NCBI GenBank assembly: GCA_963663945.1
Contig: OY760687.1
Span: 3,875,807-3,939,806, forward strand
Origin: Bin87 sp963663945
Lineage (GTDB): Bacteria > Chloroflexota > Dehalococcoidia > Lucifugimonadales > UBA3495
Reading direction: 5' to 3'
Length of the DNA stretch: 64,000 bases
The notes under the pieces are model-generated. The model saw only the letters and a list, made by a program, of their open reading frames with translations, did no database searches and was not told the DNA's origin. This document shows, piece after piece, positions 17,315-26,336 of the stretch. A program made the position numbers and the translations under genes. Position 1 is the stretch's first letter, and each line of letters starts with the position of its first letter.

Positions 17315-18436
17315 ATGACGCCAGGCCGTTTTCATTTCGTCAGCCAGGTGGGGCGCGTGCCCTCCATGACCGTGCCGCTGGACGCGCAGCAGGAACTCCG
17401 GTTCCAGAGGCTGATGGAGGAGGCGGTCATGATCGACCTCCATCAGCATCCCATGGTGCTGCCCGAGGACTTCAGCCAGTACTGGGAGTACCTGCGCAGC
17501 GACCGCTACCTCTGGGGCTACGAGGCGGTGCGGGCCGGCGGATTCACCGCCGTCGGCACGGCCAACGTCTTTCGCGGCATGGTGCACACCAACGAGATGT
17601 CCTTCATCCGCTTCTCCGACCTGCTGGAGGAGGTCAGCATGATGATCTCGGACATCTCGCAGAATGACGATGTGCTGCAGGTCAGCAGCGCGGACGAGAT
17701 CGAGACGGCCAAGGCGCAGGGCAAGGTGGGATTCTTCCCCACGGTGGAGCACCTGGCCATCGGCAACGAGCTGAACCTGGTGGACGTGCTCTACAACGCG
17801 GGGGTGCGCCTGGCCGGCCTGACCTACAGCCGCAAGGCCTACATCGGCGACGGCATCTTCGAGCGCAACGACGGCGGGCTCAGCGACTTCGGGCTGGAGG
17901 TGGTCCAGCGCATGAACGAGCTGGGCATGGTCGTCGACGTGTCCCATGCCTCATTCCGCACCGCCATGGACGCCATCGAGGCGTCGGAAGCTCCGGTCAC
18001 CTTCAGCCACGACGGTTCCTACACCCTGGCCAGCCACAGCTTCCAGGCTCGCCGGCTGCGCAAGGACGAGGAACTGCTGGCCTGCGCCCGCAAGGGTGGC
18101 GTCATCGGCATCACCGCCGTGGCCAACCGGCTCAGCAACGATCCGGAGCAGAACATCGAGTGCGTGCTGGACCATTACGACTACATGGTCAACCTGGTGG
18201 GAATCGACCACGTGGCCATCGGCACCGACACCAGCATCGGCGACTCGGTGGGCGTGGGCGAGGCGGTGATGGGTAGGCCTGGCCCCACGCCGGCGCGCTA
18301 CGTGGACGGCCTCGAATCTCCTGCCGACGGCAAGAACATCATCCGCGGCCTGATCGCGCGGGGGTATTCGGATGAGGACGTTAGGAAGATCGCCGGCGGG
18401 AACGCGCTGGCGCTGTTCCGGCGGGTGATGGGGTGA
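17315..18436 (+). CDS. Membrane dipeptidase family (peptidase M19)
   Basis: A 373-aa zinc dipeptidase-family protein. MIDLHQHPMVL provides the first metal His pair, GFFPTVEHLAIG the bridging acidic residue, VVDVSHASFRT and VTFSHDGS the later His, and HVAIGTDTSIGD the final Asp. Family enzymes cleave dipeptides or related amides, including D-amino acid and beta-lactam substrates. No signal peptide is present, so it is likely cytoplasmic. GGAG lies 7 nt upstream of the ATG. It diverges from the MBL-fold gene across a 190-bp gap, which probably holds both promoters. Confidence 0.9.
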   Translation: MTPGRFHFVSQVGRVPSMTVPLDAQQELRFQRLMEEAVMIDLHQHPMVLPEDFSQYWEYLRSDRYLWGYEAVRAGGFTAVGTANVFRGMVHTNEMSFIRFSDLLEEVSMMISDISQNDDVLQVSSADEIETAKAQGKVGFFPTVEHLAIGNELNLVDVLYNAGVRLAGLTYSRKAYIGDGIFERNDGGLSDFGLEVVQRMNELGMVVDVSHASFRTAMDAIEASEAPVTFSHDGSYTLASHSFQARRLRKDEELLACARKGGVIGITAVANRLSNDPEQNIECVLDHYDYMVNLVGIDHVAIGTDTSIGDSVGVGEAVMGRPGPTPARYVDGLESPADGKNIIRGLIARGYSDEDVRKIAGGNALALFRRVMG

Positions 18437-18650
18437 GGGTTGGTTGTCTCACGACAATACGTCCGGTGGCTTGCTTGCTGGATGAGAACGGTTCTCACTA
18501 GCTCATTGTTAGGTTGGATGCCAGAGGAACCGCATAGTAATCGCGAGAATTGGTCCGGCTGAGGTTCTCGAAGAATGAACGGTTCGGACTACGTTTCACC
18601 TCCATTTGCTTGCCCTCGAGTTCGGCTCGCATAGTCGGGTAATGTAGACG

Positions 18651-19172
18651 TCATAAACCACGACCTGCCAAGGCCCTTGCAGATAACGTTGCGAACGAAG
18701 CTCGGCTAATACGATGGCACTCCTCAATCAACAAATTCGTATACTCAAACGTCCAGGCGTCAGAGAAATCTTTATCGCTGAGGGCCTCAAGCAATACAGT
18801 TGAGCTTGCTGTTCTGCCCTTGAGACGTTCGGCAGGAACCACCAGCCATCGCGGCGTAGGGAAGCTGACGGCCAGAGCAAAGTATCCAACAGTGCCGGAC
18901 GAACCAATCAGAGAGGCAAAATCGTCGTCGGTCAATTGTCGTGGTCGTGAACCGACCACTTCCGCTTCGACTTCAAATCGAATCTCCTCCGAGCCTCTGA
19001 TCGCGATGATGTCTGGATGACCTGTGCGGTTGATTTCTTTCACCGGGCATCTGAGCCGCAATAGCACATGGGCGGCGAGTGCCTGCACTTTGTACCCGAA
19101 TTCGCCAGAGGACATAGCCGAGCGAAGGGTTTCAATGCAGTCCGAGGCTTGGCATACCGTTAGATTAGCCAT
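18651..19172 (-). CDS. Possible PD-(D/E)XK-fold nuclease, third gene of SMC-like operon
   Basis: A 173-aa protein with no clear named family. The stretch GHPDIIAIRGSEEIRFEVEAE has the spacing of a restriction-endonuclease-like core (first Asp in PD, then a strand ending in E-V-E, where Lys is more usual), preceded by an Arg/Leu-rich helix. Its ATG overlaps the stop of the upstream ATPase by 8 nt (ATGGCTAA), so translation is coupled and the two products probably act together. Base composition is more AT-rich than flanking genes. It may be the effector or DNA-end-processing partner of the zinc-hook ATPase. Nuclease function is an inference from motif spacing only. Confidence 0.55.
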   Translation of the reverse strand: MANLTVCQASDCIETLRSAMSSGEFGYKVQALAAHVLLRLRCPVKEINRTGHPDIIAIRGSEEIRFEVEAEVVGSRPRQLTDDDFASLIGSSGTVGYFALAVSFPTPRWLVVPAERLKGRTASSTVLLEALSDKDFSDAWTFEYTNLLIEECHRISRASFATLSARALAGRGL

Positions 19173-21249
19173 ACTTCACGTTCAAGTTGGGTCCTCCAAC
19201 TGGTGACCATCCGGTTGGTTCAATGATAACGTAGCTCTCTAAATCAAACACGGCCGGTATCATCTCTTGGAAGCGCTCTGTTTCTTGTGAAGCAACAATC
19301 AACTGCACGTTCTGCCCAAGTTCTTGCAGGCTCTCCAAAAGGATCCTCGTGTGTTCTGTATCTAGGGCCCGTGTGGGGTCGTCGAGCATTACCAAATAAA
19401 CCTCGGTGGGAGCATCATCTGTCTGGCCAAACGCAAAATACGGCACCAACTTCAACGCGCTCTCTGCCTGACCGTTCAATACCCCGGTCGGGTCTTCCCT
19501 ACTGCTCGGGTCTTGGCTGCTAGCGACTCGTAGTTCCAAATTCGGAAGAGTGGCCTCGGAAATGGTCAACCGATCATACCAAGGATGCTGTGTAAGGGCA
19601 CTAAAGGATCGGGAAAGAATATCCGATACTCTAGGAATTTCCTGTGCGAGTCTTTCACTTAATTGAGCGTCCACTACTCCGCGAATTGTGCGAACTGATT
19701 CCCCAAACGCAACCAGAGAGTTGTATGCCTCAATAACTCGTTGCAACTCTGTTCTATTTGATTGAAGGTTGCTGAGGCGCGTCTGGATACGGTGAAATCG
19801 CCCCTCTTCTTTGAGCCTGTTCAATTCAGCTTGTTCAGATGCAGCCCATGTTTCCTGGTCTTCCAGTTGAGCGGCAATCACGGATTCCTTCTTGTAATAG
19901 ACTTCTATCAAGTGGTCAATGTCGTTTGTCGCGTCTAGAGTATTCTTGTCTTCATCACTGACCAAGCTCGTCACAATAACCGCTTTGTCCGTTAGTAGGC
20001 GCAAATGCTCCTCTTGACCGTTAAGCAGATTTTCCAATTCTTCACATTCATGAAGCTGAGATTCGAGCCTTGTTACTTTAGAATTTATTGGATCGGCAGA
20101 CTGATTTGCCGCGCTCTTGAGGGCTGACTCCAACGTCTGCTTGTCATGGTGCGCATCACAGATGGGACAAGGAAAGTTTTCGGACGCGTCTCGATCAATC
20201 AGATCGATGGCGTCTCGCACAATCCGTCCTTTTATAGATTCGGTAGTGGCCTCATGCTTGGCTGCCGCAAGGTTTTCGCGCAGATCAACAGACGTGACTC
20301 CGGCAAACTGGGTTTCCATTTTGGCTTGAGTATTTTGGATCATAGACCTTTGCGTCACAATCTGCGCCTGAATATCCCGAACGTTTGCAAGGCGTTCCCG
20401 CGCGACAGCCAATTCGATTTTTTCTTCCTCGAGAGTGCCTGCGTTTTGATCGAGTCTTTCCCGGAGGGTTTGTTCAGCAACTTCGATCAGGGCGTCCAAT
20501 GACAATCCTTGAAAATTGCTTGCAAGGGGATTACCTGTAACCCCTTCGATGAAACGGTGTGCTTTTTGTTCGGATGAGGCAATTGATGGTGTGCGTCCAC
20601 CGGGCCAAGGTGGAGCGTTCTGGATATGATTTCTACGGGTCTGCTCTTCTAATATTTGACCGTCTAAGGCCTTGCGTGAATCCGCGAGTTGTTCATCTAA
20701 TTCGTGCTCTACTCCTGTTTGATCCTCTAGGAAGTCTCGAATATTACTCAATAGAGCTTGTGGATGAGTCAGTCCGAGATAATTGAAGACGGTCCTTTCA
20801 AAAGGTTCAAGGTCCTCCGGTTGCTTGCTAAGCGGGGCTGATTGGGGGGCAAAAATGATGTGCGTGCCTTCTCCGGCGTCCACAGAGTCAAGCAGAGGCA
20901 TTATCTCTCGTATGCGGTGAATTTTCCCGTTTTGATCGGTTAGAGTGGCTTCGCTCGTACTGCCTGTCCCTAGGTTTAATTCGCGGCGAAGGGTCCAGAG
21001 TTGACCGTCGCGCATCAGCTTCACCGTAACGATACAATCGCCAGAATAATGCTGATTTTTTACGATCTCATTGCGTCGGAACGCTGAACCAAATAGACCC
21101 CAGCGGACAGCTTCCACGATGCTAGACTTCCCATTCCCATTTCCCCCAAGCAGGAAGACATGACGACCCTTGAAATCGACGCTCTGCGAGGACGCAAAAC
21201 CCTTGAATCCTTCAATCTCAACGTCTTGGACAGTGAACCCTCTTGCCAT
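19165..21249 (-). CDS. Rad50/SbcC/SMC-like ATPase with zinc hook
   Basis: A 694-aa ABC-type ATPase with the Rad50 layout. It has an N-terminal Walker A (GGNGNGKSSI, about residues 34-43), a first coiled coil, the zinc-hook CPICDAHHD near residue 365, a second coiled coil, a signature-like VLNGQAESAL and Walker B LVMLDDPTRALD near the C-terminus. It is shorter than housekeeping SbcC (about 1000 aa), like SMC ATPases found in defence modules such as Lamassu or ABC three-component systems. No Mre11/SbcD gene is adjacent. It is the middle gene of a tight operon: 5 nt after a 66-aa ORF and overlapping the next gene by 8 nt. Composition is AT-richer than the surroundings, suggesting transfer. Confidence 0.85.
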   Translation of the reverse strand: MARGFTVQDVEIEGFKGFASSQSVDFKGRHVFLLGGNGNGKSSIVEAVRWGLFGSAFRRNEIVKNQHYSGDCIVTVKLMRDGQLWTLRRELNLGTGSTSEATLTDQNGKIHRIREIMPLLDSVDAGEGTHIIFAPQSAPLSKQPEDLEPFERTVFNYLGLTHPQALLSNIRDFLEDQTGVEHELDEQLADSRKALDGQILEEQTRRNHIQNAPPWPGGRTPSIASSEQKAHRFIEGVTGNPLASNFQGLSLDALIEVAEQTLRERLDQNAGTLEEEKIELAVARERLANVRDIQAQIVTQRSMIQNTQAKMETQFAGVTSVDLRENLAAAKHEATTESIKGRIVRDAIDLIDRDASENFPCPICDAHHDKQTLESALKSAANQSADPINSKVTRLESQLHECEELENLLNGQEEHLRLLTDKAVIVTSLVSDEDKNTLDATNDIDHLIEVYYKKESVIAAQLEDQETWAASEQAELNRLKEEGRFHRIQTRLSNLQSNRTELQRVIEAYNSLVAFGESVRTIRGVVDAQLSERLAQEIPRVSDILSRSFSALTQHPWYDRLTISEATLPNLELRVASSQDPSSREDPTGVLNGQAESALKLVPYFAFGQTDDAPTEVYLVMLDDPTRALDTEHTRILLESLQELGQNVQLIVASQETERFQEMIPAVFDLESYVIIEPTGWSPVGGPNLNVKYG

Positions 21250-21254
21250 TGATC

Positions 21255-21455
21255 TTACCTCGCCTTGAATTGTTCGAGTAGGCTTTGGACGCTATTTTCG
21301 AGCCTGTCCCTTTCAGCTTCCAAGTAGGTTTTCACGGCTTCAGGACCTTCTCTATCAAAATGGTCGGCCATTGGTGCCCACAGCTCCCTGGTCTCTGGAG
21401 CCAAATGTTGTGCGATCGTCTCACTGAAGGAGCGATGGGATTTTGCTTCCGGCAT
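21255..21455 (-). CDS. Small charged protein, first gene of SMC-like operon
   Basis: A 66-aa hypothetical protein with a helical, charged C-terminal half (YLEAERDRLENSVQSLLEQ) that could form a coiled coil. The start is the ATG giving MPEAKSHRSF because GGAGG lies 5 nt upstream; earlier TTG and ATG codons in frame lack such a site. It ends 5 nt before the ATPase start and is surely cotranscribed. The family is not recognised. It could be a small accessory subunit of the ATPase complex or an antitoxin-like regulator. Confidence 0.65.
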   Translation of the reverse strand: MPEAKSHRSFSETIAQHLAPETRELWAPMADHFDREGPEAVKTYLEAERDRLENSVQSLLEQFKAR

Positions 21456-21888
21456 TCTATCCTCCGTCGTAGCCTTTGGCATGAGAAGGCTCAACTGGCG
21501 TGTTGCTTACGGTCACGCTAATTATACGATAATCACCACGCCAGGCTATCGTAAAGCCCACCGAAACCCAGTCACATGTGATATCGATTAGGTGCTGTCG
21601 GTAAGAATTGTATGCCCCGCCAGGTTCCTTCCCGTAGCATTATTCTCCAAGCCGAACGTCTACACAAAAAACGTGATCCACTTTAGCACGCCGGAGCAGA
21701 GCGTTCAGCGAATCACCAAGGTGCGTGAGAGCACGGCATGGAGTGCTTCGGTGCCTGTAAGTCCTGCGGCAGTACGGAGCACTCCAAAGGATTGCGCTCA
21801 ATGGGGCGTTTCTCCAAGGGAGTGATGCACCAACTCCAAAAACTAGGAACTCGCGGTCACTTTCCTTCAAAGCCCAATCAGACGGTCC
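21456..21888. other. Intergenic, promoter region of the SMC-like operon
   Basis: A 433-bp AT-rich gap between two minus-strand genes. The sequence just upstream of the small gene (around 21500-21540, ATTATACGATAATC) is a plausible promoter zone. No RNA gene, repeat or convincing ORF was found. The low GC continues from the operon and suggests a common foreign origin. Confidence 0.4.
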
Positions 21889-23103
21889 TCACAAATTCAG
21901 CTCCAAGATATACAGCCCGCCCTGCAGCCGGTCCACCACGTACATGATGCCGTTTTCGTCCACGTGGACGTCGTTGATGCCGTTGGCGTCGGCGCCCTCG
22001 GGGATCTGGGGGATGTAGTAGGCGACCTCCTGGGGCTGGAAAGGGTTGGTGGTGTCGAAGACGCGGATGCCGCCGTTGAAGAAGGTGGCGTACACCAGGG
22101 TGTCCGAGCGCAGGGACAGGGCGCCGGGGCGGTTCTCGTGGATGTTGTGCGCTCCGTAGCGGCCCGGTCGATTGAAGAAGTCGTCGGTGTCCTGCATGGG
22201 CAGCGTGCTGATGATCACGGGGTTGGTCTCCAGCCGGTTGTCCATCAGCCATACCAGCTTGGGGTAGTCCGCGCCACCCAGGGCGGTGGCCTCCTGGGTC
22301 ACCACCAGCAGGTCGCGGCTGAACAGCGGCAGCACCGTGTGGGTGAACCCGGGGAACGGCGGCGCATAGTTCAGCTGGGCAATGACCGAGGGACGGGACA
22401 CGTCGGAGATGTCGAGGGTGATGACGCCGGAGTCCTTCCAGCCGCAGTAGGCCCGGTCCGGCCGGTTGGGATACACGTTGGTGTTGTGGACGCTGTGGCC
22501 CACGTCCAGATAGGGATGGCGGTCCGGCGGCGGCGCGTCGTCGCCCTCCTGGGTGCCGGGCAGCCACCAGCGGCCGGCCTCGCGCGGATTTGACGGGTTG
22601 CTGACGTCCATGATCACGTAGAACTGGTCGTCCTTGGGATCCGTGGGCCTGGAATCGGGCGTGCCGGTGGCGAGGTGCGCGTAGTCGCCGTCGACCCACC
22701 ACAGGCAGTGGCACCCGCGAGAGCCGGGTCCCTGGGCGTCCCAGGAGGCGATGCGCCGGGGCGACTCGGGATCGCTGATGTCGAAGACGCCCATGCCGGT
22801 TCCAGGCTGGCCGTGCTGCAGGGACTGGTAGGCCACCAGCATCGTGTCGCCGAAGATCGACAGGGAGTTGGAGCGCAGGTGGCCGTGGTCCAGATCGGTC
22901 TGGGCCACCACTTTGGGGTTGGCCAGGTCGGTGACGTCGACGCTGGTGAAGTCCTTGGGCGCAGACTCGTGGGCCAGGTAAAGGATGCGGCGCCCGCTGG
23001 CGGTTTGGTGCAGGTCCACGCCCTCGCCGATGTTGTTGTGCCCCTTGAGATCGACGTGGGCAATGAGCTTCATGTTCCTGGTTTCAGCAGCTTGAGTCGC
23101 CAT
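21889..23103 (-). CDS. LVIVD/beta-propeller repeat protein
   Basis: A 404-aa protein built of repeated blades, with strands such as MGVFDISDPESPRRIASWD, VIMDVSNPSNPREAGRW and VITLDISDVSRPSVIAQL. This is the LVIVD-type propeller, a binding or structural scaffold of unknown ligand. No signal peptide is seen at the chosen start (MATQAAETRN), which has GGAGGG 5 nt upstream; a longer open frame upstream is not supported. It is divergent from the luciferase-like monooxygenase, with overlapping leader regions. Similar propellers recur in this window (NHL proteins), hinting at a shared lineage habit. Confidence 0.82.
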   Translation of the reverse strand: MATQAAETRNMKLIAHVDLKGHNNIGEGVDLHQTASGRRILYLAHESAPKDFTSVDVTDLANPKVVAQTDLDHGHLRSNSLSIFGDTMLVAYQSLQHGQPGTGMGVFDISDPESPRRIASWDAQGPGSRGCHCLWWVDGDYAHLATGTPDSRPTDPKDDQFYVIMDVSNPSNPREAGRWWLPGTQEGDDAPPPDRHPYLDVGHSVHNTNVYPNRPDRAYCGWKDSGVITLDISDVSRPSVIAQLNYAPPFPGFTHTVLPLFSRDLLVVTQEATALGGADYPKLVWLMDNRLETNPVIISTLPMQDTDDFFNRPGRYGAHNIHENRPGALSLRSDTLVYATFFNGGIRVFDTTNPFQPQEVAYYIPQIPEGADANGINDVHVDENGIMYVVDRLQGGLYILELNL

Positions 23104-23275
23104 GAAGTCCCTCCGGCGCCGCGTGAGCGCAGCCTTCAACGTGTCGTGTTCGATGCCTGGGCGAAGTGTACCATCGCGTGTGCCTGAGGACGGATGCAAA
23201 GGCGTGCCAGCCCGCACGCGCTCGCGAATGCCTGTACAATCCCAGCCAGTCAGCTTGAAGGAGGCGCGGTCGATC

Positions 23276-24328
23276 ATGAAGTTTGCCCTGTTTTTGCTGG
23301 GTTCCTGGACGGAACCGGAGGCCGACGCCCAGAGCCGGATCTTCGGCGAGATGCTGGAGCAGGTGGAGTACGCCGAGGAGCTCGGCTTCGATTCGATGTG
23401 GATCGCGGAGCACCACTCCAGCCGGTACGGAATCTGCCCCTCGCTGATGCCCCTGCTGACGCACATTGCCGCGCGCACGAAGAAGATACGCATCGGGGCT
23501 GGCGTCAGCGTCCTGCCCTTCTACAACCCCATTTTCCTGGCCGAGGAGAGCGCCATGCTGGACGTTCTGAGCCACGGCAGGCTGGATTTCGGGGTTGGTC
23601 GCGGCTCGGCCGATTACGAGTACGGCAACTTCAACATCGATATCGACACGCGCGACGTGCGCACCCAGGAGGCGTTGGACATCATCCTGGGGCTGTGGAC
23701 GCAGCAGGATTTCTCCTATCAGGGCGAGTTCTACCAGGTGAAAGACCTGACCATCGCCCCCTCGCCCGTGCAGAAGCCCCATCCGCCGGTGTACTTGGCG
23801 GTGTCGCGGACGCCGGCCAGCGTGGACGTCGCCGTGGAGCGGGACCTGCCCATCCTGACCAGCTTTTCGACGCCGGAGGCCGACAACCTGGGCCTGTTCT
23901 CCCTGTATGCCGAGCGCTGCGCCGCCGCCGGCAAGAACCTGCCCGTGGGCGAGATGCCCTACTTCCGATACGTGCATGTGGATGAGGACGAGCACACGGC
24001 TCGGGAATATCCCCGCGAGTCCATCAGATGGGTGCGCGACCTGGCAACCTACCGGCGCACGCTGACCCGCGGCGACGAGATCAACGTGGACCTGGACCAC
24101 TGGCGGACAATCCGCACCACGGAGCCGCCCAGCTACGAGTCGGAACTGGAGGGCACGGTGTACTTCGGCACACCGGACGATTGCGTGCGGAGGATAGAGA
24201 AACTCCGGGACGAACACGGCATCGAGTACTTCGGCGCGTGCATGTCGTTCGGCCACATGGAACACTCCCGAGTGATGCGCTCCATGGAGCTTTTCGCGAA
24301 AGAAGTGATGCCCAAGTTCCGCGATTAG
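23276..24328 (+). CDS. Luciferase-like (LLM) flavin-dependent monooxygenase
   Basis: A 350-aa F420/FMN-type luciferase-like protein. Family marks include MKFALFLLGSW at the start, YAEELGFDSMWIAEHHSSRY, IRIGAGVSVLPFYNP, the GRLDFGVGRGS phosphate-binding region and QKPHPPVYLA. Such enzymes oxidise or desulfonate small organics using reduced flavin. The start is set by the AAGGAGG at 23258-23264, 11 nt before the ATG; an earlier in-frame start reads through the divergent promoter region. It leads a co-oriented group with SMP-30 and polysaccharide deacetylase genes. SAR202-type genomes are known for many such paralogues. Confidence 0.9.
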   Translation: MKFALFLLGSWTEPEADAQSRIFGEMLEQVEYAEELGFDSMWIAEHHSSRYGICPSLMPLLTHIAARTKKIRIGAGVSVLPFYNPIFLAEESAMLDVLSHGRLDFGVGRGSADYEYGNFNIDIDTRDVRTQEALDIILGLWTQQDFSYQGEFYQVKDLTIAPSPVQKPHPPVYLAVSRTPASVDVAVERDLPILTSFSTPEADNLGLFSLYAERCAAAGKNLPVGEMPYFRYVHVDEDEHTAREYPRESIRWVRDLATYRRTLTRGDEINVDLDHWRTIRTTEPPSYESELEGTVYFGTPDDCVRRIEKLRDEHGIEYFGACMSFGHMEHSRVMRSMELFAKEVMPKFRD

Positions 24329-24508
24329 GGGATCTCTGCAGGCTCCGAACGGTTCGTATTCTCGCCGCTGTTCGCGATCATCGCGTTGGAACGGTAGAGG
24401 TTACAATCACGTCGAAAGGGCGGGAGCGCGGCGAGTATCAGTCGATCCGCACACTGCGACCTGTCCGTTGAACACACCAGGCCGACACAGCGAGATCAGG
24501 AGGGGATC

Positions 24509-25414
24509 ATGCCGGATAGCTTGGATAACATCGTTGAATCCCACGAGGCAGAGCGCCTGGCCACCGGGTTCTCGTTTACCGAAGGACCTTTGTGGCACCC
24601 CGACGGCTACCTGCTGTTCGTGAACAACCGCGTCAACGTCATCTATCGCCTGGTTCCCGGCGGCGAACCGGAGGTGGTCCGCGAAAACAGCGGCGGCGCC
24701 AACGGCCTGACCTTCGACCTGCAGGGCAGGATCATCATGTGCGACGGGGACGACCGGCAGATGACCCGCTGGGAGCCTGATGGTTCCATCACCGTCATCG
24801 CCGACCGCTGGGAGGGCAAGCGCCTGCACCGGCCCAACGACGTGGTGTGCCGCTCCGATGGAAGCATCTACTTCACCAACCCCGGGCTGCGCCTGCCGCC
24901 GGAGGAGCGGGAGATCGACTTCCACGGCATCCATCGCATTGCGCCCGACGGCACGGTGTCGGCCGTGATCACTGACCTGGAATCGCCCAACGGCCTGGCA
25001 TTCTCGCCTGACGAGTCCATCCTGTACGCCGACAACACCCGGCGCGGCGACGAGTGCGCGGCAGAGAAAGAACGCGGCGAGGTCTGCACCCACCAGTACA
25101 TCCGGGCCTACGACGTGGCGCCGGATGGTTCGGTGAGCAACAGCCGCCTGTTCGCCGAGATGCACTCGTCGGAGGACGGCGTGCCCGACGGCATGAAGGT
25201 CGATACCGAGGGGCGGATTTACTGCACCGGGGCGGAGGGCGTCTGGGTCTTCGAGCCGGACGGTGCGCTGTTGGGCATCATCCGGTTGCCCGAGATTCCG
25301 GCCAACTGCGCGTGGGGCGACGCCGACTACCGCACCATGTACTTCACCGCCCGCAGTTCCGTGTACCGGATGCGCATGAAGACCACCGGCATCAACCCCT
25401 GGCGCGGCGGCTGA
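24509..25414 (+). CDS. SMP-30/gluconolactonase family lactonase
   Basis: A 301-aa six-bladed propeller. Metal and substrate motifs are ATGFSFTEGPLWHPDG (Glu ligand), RLHRPNDVVCRSDGSIYFTN (Asn ligand), LESPNGLAFSPDE (Asn) and VPDGMKVDTEG (Asp). It probably hydrolyses a sugar or other lactone. AGGAGGGGATC precedes the ATG. The polysaccharide deacetylase-type gene starts 25 bp later on the same strand, so they form an operon in which both may act on the same compound. Confidence 0.9.
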   Translation: MPDSLDNIVESHEAERLATGFSFTEGPLWHPDGYLLFVNNRVNVIYRLVPGGEPEVVRENSGGANGLTFDLQGRIIMCDGDDRQMTRWEPDGSITVIADRWEGKRLHRPNDVVCRSDGSIYFTNPGLRLPPEEREIDFHGIHRIAPDGTVSAVITDLESPNGLAFSPDESILYADNTRRGDECAAEKERGEVCTHQYIRAYDVAPDGSVSNSRLFAEMHSSEDGVPDGMKVDTEGRIYCTGAEGVWVFEPDGALLGIIRLPEIPANCAWGDADYRTMYFTARSSVYRMRMKTTGINPWRGG

Positions 25415-25439
25415 CTCTCACCGGAAAGGAGTTTGTCTC

Positions 25440-26333
25440 ATGCAAGAGCGCGACCTGATTGGCTATGGCGCAAGCCCGCCCGCGGTGGAATGGCCCAACG
25501 GCGCGCGCATCGCCGTGTCGTTCGTCGTCAACTACGAGGAAGGATCCGAGAACTCCATCCTGGACGGCGATCCCCACGGCGAGACGGTCGGCGAGTCGCC
25601 GTCGCCCGTGGCTCGCGGCGAGCGGGACCTGGCCAACGAGTCCTTCTTCGAGTACGGCAGCCGGGTTGGCGTCTGGCGCATCCTGGATATGTTCGACGAA
25701 TATGGGGTGGACGGCACCATCTTCGCCTGTGCCCTGGCCCTGGAACGCAATCCCGAAGTGGGGCGGGAGGTCGTGCGCCGGGGCCACGAGGTCATGGGCC
25801 ACGGCAACCGGTGGGAAGAGTATTACAACATGGACCGGGAGACCGAGCGTCAGGCCATCAACGAGGCCGTTGCATCGATCGCGCGCGCGTGCGGCGAGCG
25901 GCCGCTGGGCTGGTACACCCGTTACGGGCCCAGCGTCAACACTCGGGAACTGGTGGTGGAGGAAGGCGGGTTCGTCTACGACTGCAACGCCTACAACGAC
26001 GACCTGCCCTACTACACGCAGGTCCACGGCAATCCGTGGCTGGTGGTGCCTTACTCTCTGGAGGTCAACGACTACGGGTTCTGGCGCGGCCAGCTGTCAA
26101 CGCCCATGGACTTCTTCGAGTCGGCGCGCAACTGCTTCGACACCCTTTACCGGGAGGGAGCAACCCACCCCAAGATGATGTCGGTGGGGCTGCATTGCCG
26201 CATCATCGGCAAGCCGGCCCGGGCGGCGGCGCTGCGCCGGTTCATCGAGTACGTGCGGAGCAAGCCCGACGTGTGGCTGGCTCGCCGCATCGACATCGCC
26301 CGCTGGTGGCTGGAGCATTACCCGGCGCAGTAG
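25440..26333 (+). CDS. Polysaccharide deacetylase-family (allantoinase PuuE-like) hydrolase
   Basis: A 297-aa NodB-fold protein without a signal peptide. It starts with ERDLIGYGASPPAVEWPNGA, very like PuuE-type allantoinases and related cytoplasmic amidases. The SFVVNYEEGSE strand carries the catalytic acidic region and GHEVMGHGNRWE the His motif. Extracellular chitin deacetylases have export signals, so a cytoplasmic C-N hydrolase on a small molecule is more likely. AAAGGAG lies 8 nt upstream. It converges with a FAD oxidoreductase, 3 bp between stops. Confidence 0.86.
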   Translation: MQERDLIGYGASPPAVEWPNGARIAVSFVVNYEEGSENSILDGDPHGETVGESPSPVARGERDLANESFFEYGSRVGVWRILDMFDEYGVDGTIFACALALERNPEVGREVVRRGHEVMGHGNRWEEYYNMDRETERQAINEAVASIARACGERPLGWYTRYGPSVNTRELVVEEGGFVYDCNAYNDDLPYYTQVHGNPWLVVPYSLEVNDYGFWRGQLSTPMDFFESARNCFDTLYREGATHPKMMSVGLHCRIIGKPARAAALRRFIEYVRSKPDVWLARRIDIARWWLEHYPAQ

Positions 26334-26336
26334 CGG

